64,000 nt of DNA from Pleurodeles waltl (taxonomy: Eukaryota; Chordata; Amphibia; Caudata; Salamandridae). The notes beneath the pieces are model-generated. The model was not told the origin of the DNA. It saw nothing but the letters and a program-made list of their open reading frames with translations, and did not search any database. The DNA is taken from NCBI RefSeq assembly GCF_031143425.1, contig NC_090438.1:772531138-772595137 (forward strand). The letters run 5' to 3'. The translations under genes and the position numbers were made by a program. Of this stretch, positions 11,990 to 25,639 are shown piece by piece (position 1 is the first letter of the stretch; the number at the start of each line of letters is the position of its first letter).

Positions 11990-12640
11990 GATGGGTCACG
12001 GGCCACTCCTTAACCGACCTGCTCGGGACATACGTGGGTTGCTTCCCATGCTCTTAAGGTGATGCTCCTCTGCGGGTCACAATACTGTCCAGGGCAATAG
12101 CCTTTTCATTATCACAGTGCTGCACCAAAGCGATGGCCCTCAAGATTCACCACAGCCCCCAACTGAGTTCACAGTTTGCACTTTATTCATAGTGATATCC
12201 TACTCCCTCACCTGCAACTCCCTCCTGGCATACTTGGGTTACCTTCCATTCTCAGGGGGACATCTCTCTCCAGGTCACAATACTGTCCAGGTCAGCGGAC
12301 CTCTTGTTACTACAGCTTTGCACCAGGGCGATGCCCTTCAAGATTCAGTTTGGCCCCCACTTGGCATACGAGGGTCATGAACATGCACATAAGGTGGCGG
12401 CCAGCTTCGGGTTACCAAGCTGCACAGGGCGATGACCCTCTTAAGCACAACACTGCACCAGGGTGAAAGTCCATAAGATTCACCATGTACCCACCTGGCA
12501 TATTGGGGGGGTAACAAATGGCACATCCCTCTTTAGGTCACAACTCTGTTATTGCCACTGTGGATGCCATTAGCCTTCATCAATATCCCACCCTGGCATA
12601 CAGAGGTTGTGAACAGTGCACTGAGGCAGACCACCAGATT
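11990..12640. repeat. Degenerate tandem repeat, about four units of 100-200 bp
   Basis: Phrases recur in order: ggtcacaatactgtccag (12075, 12273); gcaccaaagcgatggccctc (12122) and gcaccagggcgatgcccttc (12310), with a decayed third copy near 12459; and ggcata followed by a G-rich run and gt (12228, 12363, 12499, 12594). The spacing is irregular, so the array is old and partly deleted. Confidence 0.65.
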
Positions 12641-13093
12641 GGGTCAGAGGTCTTGACGTGGACCTAAATCTTACACACTCCTCTTGCTCCTGGGTGAGTG
12701 GTGGTGATTCTCCTGGGTGATGATGCTGAGCTTCTCATGCTGATGTACAGCTTCAGTTTGACAATTTGGGAATCTCGAGCTCCGTGGTTTATAATCCATT
12801 TCCAGACACAATTGTGATTTAGTGTCTGTGTTCTGGGGTTATACACTTTCAAGTGTCCATTCCTCAGTTGTGGTGTTCCTCCAGAGGGCACTCTTTCACA
12901 GCAGTAGCGTCACCATATCTGATCGCTCCAAACACAGACAATGGGAGTGACTTGAGGATTACACCTGGGTTTTAGACTCAGTAATATGGGCATCAAATGT
13001 TAACTAAAGGCTGCCAGCCCTACTCTTTCACATTTCTTTATCAGCCACTCTTCTTCCGTAGGTGTGCCCAGGCCCCTTTGACCAGTGACCTAC

Positions 13094-15745
13094 TGTAGGA
13101 AGTTGGATCTGTATATACTATTTCAAAGTAAGAAATAGTGTGCACAGAGTCCAAGGGTTCCCCTTAGAGGTAAGATAGTGGCAAAAAGAGATAATTCTAA
13201 TGCTCTATTTTGTGGTAGTGTGGTCGAGCAGTAGGCTTATCAGAGGGTAGTGTTAAGCATTTGATGTACACACACAGGCAATAAATGAGGAACACACACT
13301 CAAAGACTTACTCCAGGCCAATAGGTTTTTATATAGAAAAATATATTTTCTTAGTTTATTTTAAGAACCACAGGTTCAAGATTTACAAATAATACTTCAA
13401 ATGAAAGGTATTTCACTCGGGTATTCTAGGAACTTTGAATAATCACAATAGCATGTACAGTTTTGACACAAATGGCAATAAGCTATTTTAAAAGTGGACA
13501 CTGCAAAAATCAACAGTTCCTGGCGGAGGTAAGTAATTGTTAAGTTCACAGGTAAGTAAAACACTACAGGGTTCAAAGTTGGGTCCAAGGTAGCCCACCG
13601 TTTGCGGTTCAAGGCAACCCCAAAGTTACCACACCAGCAGCTCAGGGCCGGTCAGGTGCCAAGGTCAAAGAGGTGCCCAAAACACATAGGCTTCAATGGA
13701 AGCAGGGGTGCCCCGGTTCCAGTCTGCCAGCAGGTAAGTATCCCGGAGGGCAGACCAGGGGGGTTTTGTAGGGCACCGGGGGGGGGACACAAGCAGGCAC
13801 AGAAAGTACACCGTCAGCGGCACAGGGGCCGCCGGGTGCAGAGTGTCAGGTTTTGTATTGAAAGCAATGGGGAGACCCGGGGTCTCTTCAACGATGCAGA
13901 CAGGCACGGGGGGGTCCTTGGGGTAGCCACCACCTGGGCTAGGCAGAGGGTCACCTGGGGGTCGCTCCTGCACTGGAGTTTGGTTCCTTCAGGTCCTGGG
14001 GGCTGCGGGTGCAGTGTTGGTTCCAGGCGTCGGGTCCCTTGTTACAGGCATTCGCGGTCAGGGGGAGCCTCTGGATTTCCTCTGCAGGCGTCGCTGTGGG
14101 GGCTCAAGGGGGTCGCCTTTGGGTACTCACGGGCTCGCAGTCGCCGGGGAGTCCTCCCTGAGGGATTTGTTTTCCGCAGGTCGAGCCGGGGGCGTCGGGT
14201 GCAGAGTGGAAACTCTCACGCTTCCGGAGGGAAATGCGAAGTCTTTAAAGTTGCTTCTTTGTTGCAGAAAGTTGCAGATTGTTGAACAGGGCCGCTGTTC
14301 TCAGGAGTTTCTTGGTCCTTGGTTGCAGGGCAGTCCTATGAGGCTTCAGAGGTCGCTGGTCCCTGTTGGATGCGTCACTGTTGCAGTTTTCGTCGAAGTT
14401 GGGAGGCAGGCTGGTAGGGCTGGGGCCAAAGCAGTTGTTGTCTCTATCTTCACTGCAGGGCTTCAGGTCAGCAGCCCTTCTTTTTAAGGTTGCAGGAACC
14501 TAGGAAACTAGAATCTAGTTTCCTAGGTTCTGGGGGCCCCTAAATACTGAATTTAGGGGTGTGTTTAGGTCTGGGAGGGCAGTAGACAATGGCTACTGTC
14601 CTTGAGGGTGGCTACACCCTCTTTGTGCCTCCTCCCTGTGGGGAGGGGGGCACATCCCTAATCCTATTGGGGGAATCCTCCATCCACAAGATGGAGGATT
14701 TCTAAAAGTAAGAGTCACCTCAGCACAGGACACCTTAGGCGCTGTCCTGACTGGTGGGTGACTCTTCCTTGTTTTCCTAATTATCTCCTCCAGCCTTGCT
14801 GCCAAAAGTGGGGGCAGTGGCCGGAGGGGCAGGCATCTCCACTAGCTGGGATGCCCTGTGGCACTGTAACAAAGGGGGTGAGCCTTTGAGGCTCACCGCC
14901 AGGTGTTACAGTTCCTGCAGGGGGAGGTGAGAAGCACCTCCACCCAGTACAGGCTTTGTTCCTGGCCACAGAGTGACAAAGGCACTCTCCCCATGTGGCC
15001 AGCAACATGTCTGGTGTGTGGCAGGCTGGCAAAAACTAGTCATTCCACACTGGAAGTCGGGTATGTTTTCAGGGGGCATCTCTAAGATGCCCTCTGGGTG
15101 TATTTTACAATACATTGCACATTGGCATCAGTGTGCATTTATTGTGCTGAGAAGTTCCCAGTTTTCAGTGTAGCCATTATGGTGCTGTGGAGTTCGTGTT
15201 TGAGACTCCCAGACCATATACTTTTATGGCTACCCTGCACTTACGATGTCTAAGGTTTGGCTTAGACACTGTAGGGGGCATGGTGCTCATGCACTTATGC
15301 CCTCACCTGTGGTATAGTGCACCCTGCCTTAGGGCTGTAAGGCCTGCTAGAGGGGTGACTTACCTATGACACAGGCAGTGTGAGGTTGGCATGGCACTCT
15401 GAGGGGAGTGCCATGTTGACTTAGTCATTTTCTCCCCACCAGAACACACAAGCTGTGAAGCAGTGTGCATGTGCTGAGTGAGGTCCCTAGGGTGGCATAA
15501 GACATGATGCAGCCCTTAGAGACCTTCCCTGGCATCAGGGCCCTTGGTACCAGGGGTACCAATTACAAAGGACTTACCTGAGTGCCAGGGTTGGGCCAGT
15601 TGTGGAGACAAAGGTACAATTTATGGAAAGACCACTGGTGCTGGGGCCTGGTTAGCAGGGTCCCAGCACTCTTTCAAGTCATAACTTAGCATCAGCAAAG
15701 GCAAAAAGTCAGGGGGTAACCATGCCAAGGAGGCATTTCCTTACA
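13094..15745 (-). mobile_element. Complete solo LTR, long-LTR Ty3/gypsy-type family (copy 2)
   Basis: In the + direction it starts TGTAGGAAG and ends CCTTACA, so the sense strand is minus. A 5-bp target-site duplication CCTAC flanks it (13089-13093 and 15746-15750). At 2652 bp it aligns by eye along its whole length with 33472-36157 but is clearly more diverged, with several small deletions. No internal protein-coding region is present, as expected after recombination between two LTRs. Long frames inside it (for example 13602-14285) are chance openings in GC-rich sequence. Confidence 0.92.
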
Positions 15746-16167
15746 CCTACCATTGAATCATAGATCCCTTTTGAAGTGCTTGAAGAGCCTGGCTTTTTCT
15801 TCTTCCAATGTGTGTCCTAACTAGCTCTCAGTAATGCAACAATCCACATCTGTCCGGGGGAATCCTCTATCTCCACATGTTCCTCCACTAAGCCCAAGGT
15901 CTCCCACAAAAAGGAAATCATAGACTTACACGTATTGTGCCCTTCACAAGCACACATACATCCCTGCATTTGCCCACAAATGCACACATGCTGGCTCCCC
16001 ATGTACTGTACCCTTAACAGGCACACATGCATCCCAGAAAGCACACACACCACACGTTGACTCTTTTTCTGTACCATTTAGTAGTGGGTTGCATAGTCTG
16101 CCTAAGGCATCTGTACAGTCATTCCTTGAAATTCTCACCTGCTTGGGCCAGAATGGGGAAACATTAT
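15746..16167. other. Spacer, nothing recognised
   Basis: Contains short CA-rich stretches with repeated acacatgc/cacacatac words (15945-16050). No gene or element end was recognised. Confidence 0.35.
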
Positions 16168-17053
16168 GGCCCACATTTTGACTTTAAAAAGACCGCTGAA
16201 GCCGCTGCATGCAGCCAGCAGACCGCCATTGCTATATTAGGAGTCATTGGAGGACTCCTAATTTATGGGCGGAAGTCTGATTCCAAAGAGGCGGTTGTAT
16301 TGCCAGCACCACCACGGCAGCAAGACTCCACCCACTGTTTTACGAGCCGTAATACAGCTTGTCGGAGTCTTGCTGGCAATGCAAGACCACCAGGACCCAT
16401 CCCCTCCTGGGTGATCTCGACGGAGAAGGTAAGTGAGTGGCGTGGGTTGGGAGTATTGGGTGCATGCGTGTTGTGTGTGTGTGTGCGCGAATGGGGTTGT
16501 ATGAGGGCATGTCTGCGAGGGAGTGAATGGGGATGTGTGTCTGCATGTATGCGAGTAAGTGGGGGTGTCTGTGTGAATGTATGTGAGTGAGTGGGGTGTC
16601 TTTGTGAATGTTTACGTATGCCGAGGGGTGTGTATGTGAATGCATGCATGTGTAAAGGGTTGGGGGGGTGGTTTGTATGGGTGTGAAAGCGTGCGGAGGT
16701 TGAGTGCATGTGTGTGGACGTCTGGGAGTGCATGTGCCGACGACAGGAATGGGGATTGCTGTTGCCGGGTGCATTTCTGCCAGGTTTTCGTGCCGAGGTG
16801 AACCCCACGGAAAGCATGGCAGTTTGCAGCCTTGTAATCCGGCCGGCACACTGAGGCCTGTTGCTGGGTTGGAGGTGCTCACCTCCAGCCGCAGCGGTGC
16901 GACCGCTCCGGCGGGCCAGGTGGCGTTCTGGGGTTTGGCATCTGCCAAATCCCACAACTTGTGGTGCGGCGGTCTTTACGGACGGGTCCGCGGCGGTAAG
17001 ACTGCCACAGCAAGGCTGGCGGACTTAAAACCGCCAGCCTCGTAATGAGGGCC
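16168..17053. mobile_element. GC-rich inverted-repeat element (non-autonomous DNA transposon candidate)
   Basis: It starts GGCCCACATTTTGAC and ends GTAATGAGGGCC, giving imperfect terminal inverted repeats, and the trinucleotide TAT stands on both sides (16165-16167, 17054-17056). The ends resemble those of the 299-bp element at 40898-41196. The interior is GC-rich with many CCGCC and GGCGG words and holds a GTGT/GAGTG-rich low-complexity stretch at about 16440-16740. No transposase frame is present. The open frames on both strands are products of the low-complexity sequence. Confidence 0.6.
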
Positions 17054-17056
17054 TAT

Positions 17057-20000
17057 TTGTCCACAGATGACATGTAAAAAAAAAAAATCCATTACTGCTG
17101 TATAGTGATACACAGTGTGGCAGACAATTTTGGGACTACACTTTGACAAATGAGTAAAATATTGAACAGCAGATGGAATAAGAGATATACTTATAGATCT
17201 AAGGTCTTGAGGGTTTGCAGTCTTAAACTTTGTGAGTGCAAACTGTCGACCTCTTCGATTTCACAGGGATTCCCGTACTGACTTGAAAATATTGAGAAAA
17301 TACTCAGAACAGTATGTTTGAAGTCGCCTCAGACCCTTGATCCATTGAGATGACTCGACTCCCTTCCAACTGATCAAATATTATTTTAAGCTCGCACTAA
17401 GCTTAATTTTAATTATTTATCTTCATTTACCTCCAGTAGGAAAATATGGTGTCTCATGCCACCATTCTTTACTACAATAAAGGGTACCGATACAAAAAAG
17501 GAACACAAGCTTTCCAGAGCTACAAGGTGACAGTCAAGTTAAGCACTTTGCTTTGATCATGTCAAGAAGGCGCCCCTGTGCGGTTAATATGTCATGTGGA
17601 TTGATGTTATCACTTAAGATAGATAGACGCACATGCATTGTTCATCCCAATTCTAGGTTTGAAACCTGCTTTCACCCTGAAGACAGATACTCTGAACAGA
17701 TTTATTTAGACTTATAGCTCACTGGATACAGCTTTTGTTGTATGCTTTTTTTTTTTTTTTTTTTAGTTGACACATATGCTTGCTAAACTGTTTTTGTGTA
17801 CTGTGCTTTAAATTGTGTGCAAAGGCGTTTACATCTCATACATATCTAATAGGAGCCTGTGCAATTGAAGCAAGGTATGACTAAACGTCCAGCCATTTGA
17901 ATAAATTTACAGACTATTGGTACTTACTCTTTGTCTTTGATTTGTAAAGGCTAAACATGTTCACTTTCCTCGTATCAGTTAATTATTCATTGTCCTGTGA
18001 AGATCTCAGAACAATATGAGGTGTGACAGATGGATTAATTTTTGAAGGGCACTTTCTCACAGAAGATGGGTTTTCTGCATTTCCTTAGCAATTTTAGCTT
18101 TTCCTGTTCTCCAGTCTTGTCATCTGAATGAGAATTGCCTGAGCCAGAAGGCAGGACCAGAAAAAGCTTATCTAAAATTAACACTCTAACTTTAAAGTAT
18201 TTTGCAGCCCTCCATGCATGGGTGTACATCTATGCACATTTGGCTCCACCCTGCCGCTATACCCAGCTCTTGTTTTTTAATGACCATCAGGCAAGAAGTA
18301 GGTATTGACCATTCCATTGCTTTCCCATTTTTGGTATGGATTTTTATACTGTAACCGTCAACGAGACCCATTTCTAAAAACTTACATGGTGAGCATAGAG
18401 TGCAACTTTGATCAGCCTCTTTAAGCCATTTGCTTAAGTCTTTATCAGTCCTGTTTTGACTCAGCCCGATGGAGTATTAATTTCTCACCTAATTCTACTG
18501 GCTTTTTTGGGTGTATCTTTCTGCATCTTCCTGAGTGCTTGCATTGAACGGCATGAAGGATTTCTTTACAAATGTAGCGGTATGTCTGCTCCTGCTGGCT
18601 CCTCCATTGTGTCTTGCTCTTGCATTAGCACATTACACACGGACCTATTTGCTTTGTCAGTGCTTATTTTGGGAGATGCCACTTAATCTTTTCCTATCTT
18701 GACCTTCCTCGAAAGGACATATTTTTGGTACTTGTTAGAGGGTTGCACCAACCCCTTTCTGGTTTTCTGTAGCATCCGTTCCGTGGATGGAACTTAAGAA
18801 TTCCAGTGCCAGATCCATCTCATAAATATGTACGGGTCATCACTTAAAGCCAAATCTAATAGGGAAATGACCTCCCTTGAAACTTCTGAGCTTTCTGAAG
18901 ATGATCAGGCTCCAGAAGCCAAATCTCCACAAAAGGGGTAAGAGCTCATTGGCCAGATCCCTCATTTCAGAGGGTGAGCTTGAGACTGCATGGGGTTCAG
19001 GTACCAAAAAGTTGTTTTTTGTAATGCTTGAATCTAAGGCTTTCCACCAATAATCCTGATAGGGCACTGCCTTACTCTTCATTTACTGAAAGTTAATTTT
19101 AGAAGTCTTGTTACAAAGGCTATTTTATCTATTTTGATATTAAATTCTGTACCAGAGCTTGCTTCAGGAGGTTCTTCTACTGCTGGTGAAAATTATGGAA
19201 GCTTTAAGGCGAAGAATAAGAGGATTCTTCCAATTTAGACAATAGTTTGTTATTCTTTTAACATGATCCTTGTCCGTCTTATTCCAATTTCGTTCATGGC
19301 TCAGTTCTGAAGACCCTCAAAATTGGGACTTGTTCCAGTTAACATTTTATTAATAGCACTAATTCCTTTGCCTCCTTTCGTTGGGAGAGGTATTTCAACT
19401 TCTCCTATGTCTTTTTATTTGAACAGGAAAAGGTATAGTCAGACTATATTCTGCAAAGATGTATGAAAGGGTCCTGCTCTCCATATGTTCATACTCATTT
19501 TTCAGTTTGTCATTCTACACAGAAGGCAGATTTCTAGTGCTGAGTCTTTCTGCCCTTCTTGCTTCGTCAAGAGTTTACTGGATCCTAATCCAGTTCCAAG
19601 GGAAGGGAAGCCAGTTTGCCTATAGCCACCAAAAACTAAAGTAGATACATGTTCTGCTGAGTTAAATGTGGAACCAGAAGGTTCGAATCATACTAGGTAT
19701 TTTTATGTGTGCTGTTTAGAGGTGGCAGAGATACTGAATTTGCTTTTCACTTCGAAGTCTTAATTAGGACTCTTCCCAAGATTGGCACCATTGACTCTGG
19801 TACAGCCTTCAGTTGCAGTGAACTCCTCTTTGATGGATCAATTCATTAACAATGGGACTCTGCCTCATTCAGAGTCATCAAGATCAAAGTTTATTGATAC
19901 CAACTCTAAAATGAGCAATGGCAATACTTTTGTGTTCATGGATAACCTGTCCGTTCTTTCAGTTGGCCATTAGCTACTTCTTTAGTGAATGGGATAGGTC

Positions 20001-20280
20001 CTACTCTTCTTCTACAATCCTCATTTTGCTCCATTTACTGTATTGTTCCTAATTAGACTGGGACATTGAGCCAATTTCAGATATTTATGGGTCGAACCAA
20101 TTACTCTTCTTCAGTCTTTCCACAAGGCTAATCTTGGGGCATGCATTTATGGTTTGATTGACATTTGCAGACCTCAAAAAGTGTACTTTCAAATTCCAAA
20201 CTAAGAAAGCATCATTAGTTCTTGAGGTTTATTATTGGACACCAGCGTTTTTAATGACTATCCCTGCCCTTTTTAATGAT
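17057..20280. other. No gene recognised
   Basis: Moderately AT-rich sequence with a T-run at about 17746-17764. Between 18400 and 20000 several weak frames on both strands look like the debris of an old retroelement, but no motif is clear enough to name a family. Confidence 0.3.
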
Positions 20281-20289
20281 ACCTTCCCT

Positions 20290-21512
20290 TTGGTGTGAAC
20301 TTGTGATTACGGCCGGAATCTTGACACACAGCCTACCGGATGGATGCACAGCCGAACCAAAATGACGCAGCCCAACTTCCTGAGTGAAGAATCAATGCAG
20401 TGCCTGCCATGTGGCAGAAAACTTGACGCATCACCTGCCGGATTGGCCCAAAGCCTGTGACTTCATCCTGCTCGCCCAGGATTTCCATGCATCGTCCCTG
20501 GGCGTTAAAAAGATCACTGCCAGATGAAGAGACACAGGAACATGCTCAATTAAAAATGAAACTTCTAGAGGGGAGGATACAAAAGAAATTGATATCACAA
20601 ATCTACGGTACAATCATGAGGCACACACAACCATCCCTGGGAGAGATAGAAAAGAGATTGTAAAGACCTAGAAGAGGAGGACTGGGCAGAGGCTCTGATG
20701 TTTCCAGCGGAAGTGGCTATTCCAGCATCCCTCAAATTAATACAAATTAAAATACTATACAGAGTATAGTATGCAAGATCCCTGCTCTTTAAGATAGGGA
20801 GGGCAACAGACAACCAGTGTCTGTGGGGCTGCGGTAGAGAGGGAACATTTTATCAGACGCTCTTGACCTGCTCCCGGGCTGTTAGGTTTTGGGAGAAAGT
20901 GAGGGGAAACCTGGAGCAGGCGACCGAGACTAGCTTGGAAATGATGCCGGTGGCAATGATATTGGGAATATGGGGTCACACTGAACACACAAGATATCAA
21001 AAAATACTGATTAACGTTGGATGCATGATTGCAAAAAGGGGCATAGCTAGGAGATGGGGTTCGGGGATAGTACCTATAAATATAGAGTGGAGATAGGGTA
21101 TGGATAGATGCCGCATGTTGGAGAGAGAAATATACAGAGACAGAGGAAATGAAAAAAAATACGAAAAGATATGGGGGAAATGGGAAATGGAGTAGTTAAA
21201 CGGCTGTACGGGGACCTCCAGAGCCATCAGAATGAGGAACAATAGACGAGACAAGCCAGGAAAATTCAAATGCGTCGTAAGGGGGACCAGAAGACGAGAA
21301 AGGATGGGTCAGAGAATCACACATTCTACACATACATAATACAGTTCAGGGAAGGGGAATGCTTGCCGTAAAATACCGACAGGGGGGAAGAAAGGGTTCA
21401 GGGATTGTAGTTGCAGTGAGATTGTTATGGTTGATATGCCACATCAGAGATACTTAACTGTTACCACAATTGCTGTCTAATACATGTGAACAACAAAAAC
21501 AGAAAAAAACAA

Positions 21513-21547
<35 letters not shown>

Positions 21548-22098
21548 TCCCTGCTTTGCAGTGAGGAACCAAGCCATTGTGCTAGAAATCAACGTAAAGC
21601 CCCTTGCAGCCTGTAAAGAAACGACGCATCGTCTGTGCCGTGCCGGAAAATCCGACACTCACCTTATTTTTCCGAGCATCTCCTACTATGCGGTCTCCCT
21701 GCATGTTATTTTTTACGCAAACCAGGTACATTGTGAAACCAAGAGGCAACTGTTGATTTCTAAGATTTAAGACTCTTTTTAAACTTCCAAAAGTGATATA
21801 TCAACTTGTGCATATTGAATCTTTATCGTCTTGACCTTAATTTAACCAGATAAATATCTTATATATTTCTAAACCTGTGTGGTGTAGTTTTGATGGTTTT
21901 TTTCACTGTTACTGTATGATTTATTGCACAAATACTTTTCACATTGCCTTCTAAGTTAAGCCTGACTGCTCAGTGCCAAGCTACCAGAGGGTGGGCACAG
22001 GATAATTTAGATTGTGTGTGACTTACCCTGAGTAAGATTGTGGTCCCTATTTGGACAAAGGTATATACCTCTGCTAATTAGAGAACCCATTTCTAACA
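20290..22098 (+). mobile_element. Possible LTR remnant of another family, interrupted by an L1 3' end
   Basis: The flanks of the L1 fragment (20290-20525 and 21548-22098) share GACGCA-type words: gacgcagccc, gacgcatcac, acgacgcatcg. The right part ends ccatttctaaca, compatible with an LTR end in ACA. The pattern resembles a GACGCA-rich long LTR that I recall from salamander repeats, but boundaries and target duplication are not demonstrable here. Confidence 0.4.
20525..21547 (+). pseudogene. L1-like LINE 3' end with poly(A) tail
   Basis: Frames in this stretch read as the C-terminal part of an L1 ORF2. WAEALMFPAEVAIPASLKLI lies near 20680. The Cys-rich end NQCLWGCGREGTFYQTLLTC, continuing into SRAVRFWEKV, lies at about 20810-20900. 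A spacer and a 25-base A-run (21523-21547) follow. Frame breaks are present. The 5' start near 20525 indicates truncation, as is typical of LINE insertion. Confidence 0.75.
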
Positions 22099-22989
22099 CC
22101 TGTCACTTGAGATTCCGTGCCTCTTGACAGATCATGCACCCAACCCTCAAGCTGCAGCAACAATGTAACTTCTCTATCTTTCTATAGCTTTCCAACCTTG
22201 AATAAATGCATTTGTGACTTTCCGCTTCAGAGGGTGGGACTGGTCAACGGCTACCCAGTAGCAGAACTTGGACAAGCCATAGGAGTGTATCCTGGCATAT
22301 AGAATAGAAGTTAAAGGCATAAAAAGCTGACACTAGCTGCTCATCCACCATAGATGTATTGAAATTGCCCAGTTCTACAACAACGCAAAGCAAAACTGCC
22401 CATCTGCTCAAATGTGCTGGGCGTACCAAATAGCTGCTATAACATGAATTATTTGGGCCAAAAACAGGAGAGCATCAGAGCACAGAGAGAGTAAGGAAAC
22501 TCCTTTGGGTAGAAACATTAGTGGGAATGGGTGAGGAGGGTTACAGGAGATTAGCTGCCAAAAAAACCAAAAACTGTAAAGCTGGCTTTGACTGTTGGGG
22601 GTATCCTCTGACATCAAAGGAAAGATATTGATGAGAGATTCTGCATGGGTGGGAGAGCGAGTCAAGAAGGATAACAGGAGTAGTGGTGTGTGTGATAAGG
22701 ATGGCTCAAAACAGTAATTAGAAAAACCTGCTGGAGAGGAGAGAACAAAGAAAATGATACTGATCAGAGGTTTTCCTCATGCAAACATTAAAGGTGCACA
22801 AAAGGAGATCAAACACACAAAATGTGATGGGAGGAATGCTTGCTTATGCAATTCAGCCTTTCGTTTGTGGGAACAATCCAGCCTGAACCATTGCCAGTGG
22901 TTAGACTAACTCCAGCTATGCCTCCCATCAACTTTTGTGTGTTTGTTGCACAAAAAAGATAACCAGAAAGCAGAGAGTAAAAGGAAAAG
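22099..22989. other. No gene recognised
   Basis: Unique-looking sequence. I see no conserved motif, element end or exon-like segment. Confidence 0.35.
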
Positions 22990-24692
22990 GAAAACCCCAA
23001 AATGGACAAGATCCTAGCAAGGATGAAGTGCTGGAGGCTGGGGCTACTTGGAGCCTGAAGATCCCTTAGAGCAGAAGTCAACAAGCCCTGGTTGCTGAAA
23101 GAATCACTGTGCACAGGGGTACTGTCCTGCAAGGAGAGGTAAGGGCTCTCCGTCCCTCAAGTTGGACAGCAGGTAGAGGAAACCACTCAGACCCACCACC
23201 TGTGTGGGAAATTATTTCTGGAGCCAGACGGCAGAAGATCCCAGCAGCCGGTCGTCGTTGCCTTAGGAGCTTGAGGATGCAGGGGAGTGACTCCTTCACT
23301 CCAAGGGAGAGTCCTTCTTGCTTCGTTGATGCAGCTGAAGTTTTGCTGACCCCCAGAGGATGCACAGCCGTGGAAATGTTGCAATTGCTGCAGGCAGCCG
23401 GAGAAACAATGTTGCACGGCGAGGTAGTCTGTGGAGTTCCAGGCTTATTTGGTTCCTGAAGAGTCCAACACCGGTTCCGGAGGCCAGGAGAGGAAGAGGT
23501 CATTACAGAGGAGTCCTGGTAGAGCCTTGCACGCCGAATCTGGAGACCTACCCATGAGGGAGTCCCTAAATAGTCCTAACGGGGTTTGGTCAGTCTGCAG
23601 GGTGAACACCTATGTAAGGAGGCCACTGACATTGTTCACCTGTCCTGACCAGCCAGATGCAGCCAGGGGCCTCCGCACATCTTGTTTACAAGATGGCAGA
23701 ATCAAGTGGCCACTTGGGGGGGGAGCTCTGGGCACCACCCCTGGGTTGGTGATGGACAAGGGAGTGGTCAATTTCCCTTTCCTTTGTTAGTTCGCACCAA
23801 AGCAGGGACCGGGCTACCCGGACTGGTGCAAATCAGATTATGCAAGGAGGGCACCAAATGTGCCCTTCAAAGCATGCTGGTGGCGTGAGGAGGCCACCCC
23901 TCCCCAGCCTTGCAACACCTATTTCCAAGGGAGAGGGTGTTGCCTCCCTCTTCCACAGGAAATCCTTTGTTCTGCCGTCCCCTGCTTGAGCTGGTCAAGC
24001 AGCAGGAGGGCAGAAAACTTGTCTGAGGGGCTGCAGCAAACCCAGAAAGACTGGTAGGAGCAATACTGGTGGGGCTCCTCTCAGGAGCCGCTAGAGTGCA
24101 TAGACTCATGCCAGCAATACTGGCATTAGTATGATTCCGACATGTTTGACACCAAACGTGCCTAGGTTAGGAGTTACCATTATGTAGCTGGAACACAACT
24201 AGTGACCTGTGGCCTGCACATGGGTAAAATGGCTTCCCAGCACTTACGAAGTCCAGTGCATTGGAACTGGAGTTCGTAGGGGCCCTTCTGCTCATGCAGG
24301 GGTGCCATCCCACACAGGAATTTGCACACTGCCCTCTGGGCTAGGAAGGCCTACCACAGGGGTGACTTGCAGTGACCAGCAGTGAAAGGGTGCTTGCACC
24401 TTTTCACACAGGCTGCAATGGCAAGCCTGCAGACACAGTTTGCACGGGCTCCCACAATACATGCTGCAGCCCATATGGGACCCGTGGTGTATCAATGCCC
24501 TGGGTACCTAATTACCATGTACTAGGGACTTACATGGGTACACCAGTATGCCAATTGTGCAACCAAATTTAGAAGAGAAAGCACAATCATTGGGGTCCTG
24601 GTTAGGAGGATCCCAGTGAAAACAGTCTACACACACTGATAAACAGGCAAAAAGAGGGGATAACCATACCAATAAAGAGTGACTTTCCTACA
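22990..24692 (-). mobile_element. Diverged relative of the long LTR family
   Basis: It preserves family landmarks in minus-strand order: a pyrimidine-rich gag-like leader region (23110-23560), catcttgtttacaagatg (23678), ccacccctccccagccttgc (23895), the cagcacttacgaagtc block (24238), aaggcctaccacaggggtga (24347) and gcaaaaagaggggataacca (24647), ending TTTCCTACA at 24692. It is much more diverged than the complete copies, and the left limit is approximate. Confidence 0.6.
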
Positions 24693-24800
24693 CCCCACTC
24701 CAGTGTACCCCTCTCTACTCCACTACAACACTGTTCTACCCCACTTCACTCCAATGTACCCCACTCCAATGTACCCCTCTCTACTCCACTACAATCTAGT
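24693..24800. repeat. Short minisatellite, CCCACTCCA/TACTCCACTACAA type
   Basis: The phrases cactccagtgtacccctctc and ctactccactacaa occur twice within about 100 bases, separated by variants such as ccactccaatgtacc. The array starts immediately after the LTR end at 24692. Confidence 0.7.
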
Positions 24801-25639
24801 TTGAAAGCCTCCAGGAGTCATGCCAGGGGTTGGTGTCTTTGCCAGACATCGATTCTAAAGATCAATTTAACCATGGAATTGATATTTTTAACAAACCTGC
24901 TGCGATAAAAGAAAAAATAAACCACGATCCTTTGTTTACAGAATGCCCGTCAAACTTGCTTTCCTAGTAGCACGCATGACGTGCCTTTCCATGCCATCCC
25001 TGCTTCAAGTACATAGGTCAGCTGGTTCTTACTTTCTGTCCTGCTTGTCCCCAGCATGGGCATGGGATACAATATTGCAGCAGAGCCACAGTTTAGGTTA
25101 CTTGGCAGAGGGCACAGCAGAGAGACAGCTTTCCCCACTCCTCCTTTCCCTGCAGCATGCCTCTTTTTTGTGCTAACTGTCTCTCACTAAATTGAGGAAT
25201 AAATGGTGTTGATTGTAGGGTACGGTGACATGTGCAATGTTAACCTTTGCAAAAGATTCATAGCCCCGTTCATACCTCTGTCCAGCATCCTGTGGCACTA
25301 GTGGTACCATGTGTTTCTGTGATATATTGAAAAACTCTGTAGAGGTGGATCGGTGATACTAATGCATTTAAGTTTATTTTGTTGCACGTTTAATTTTTTA
25401 ATCATTTTTACCAGAGCAAATCAGATTGGATGAAAGGACGCTTTAATGTTCTGGGTGAACCCTGTGTTTTTTCAGGACCCAAAAGCGTAACAGCTAGAAG
25501 AGGCTGTTCTTTATGCCACAATTTTGGCTCGAACTTCAGAAGCTAGAATGACAACGTGCAAAATCTAGGGGTGGGGATGTGCAATTCGGAATATTGAGAG
25601 TATTGCACTTAAATCAGTAGCAAATCCTGCCCTCGCTTT
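24801..25639. other. No gene recognised
   Basis: Nothing assignable was found between the minisatellite and the next tandem array. Confidence 0.35.

Noticed and set aside
13602..14285. 227-aa open frame
   Set aside because: It lies wholly inside the solo LTR, is not conserved as a frame in the other LTR copies, and has a Gly/Arg/Ser composition typical of GC-rich noncoding sequence.
16263..16957. 230-aa and 205-aa minus-strand frames rich in His and Thr
   Set aside because: They are produced by a GTGT/GAGTG-rich low-complexity stretch inside an inverted-repeat element.
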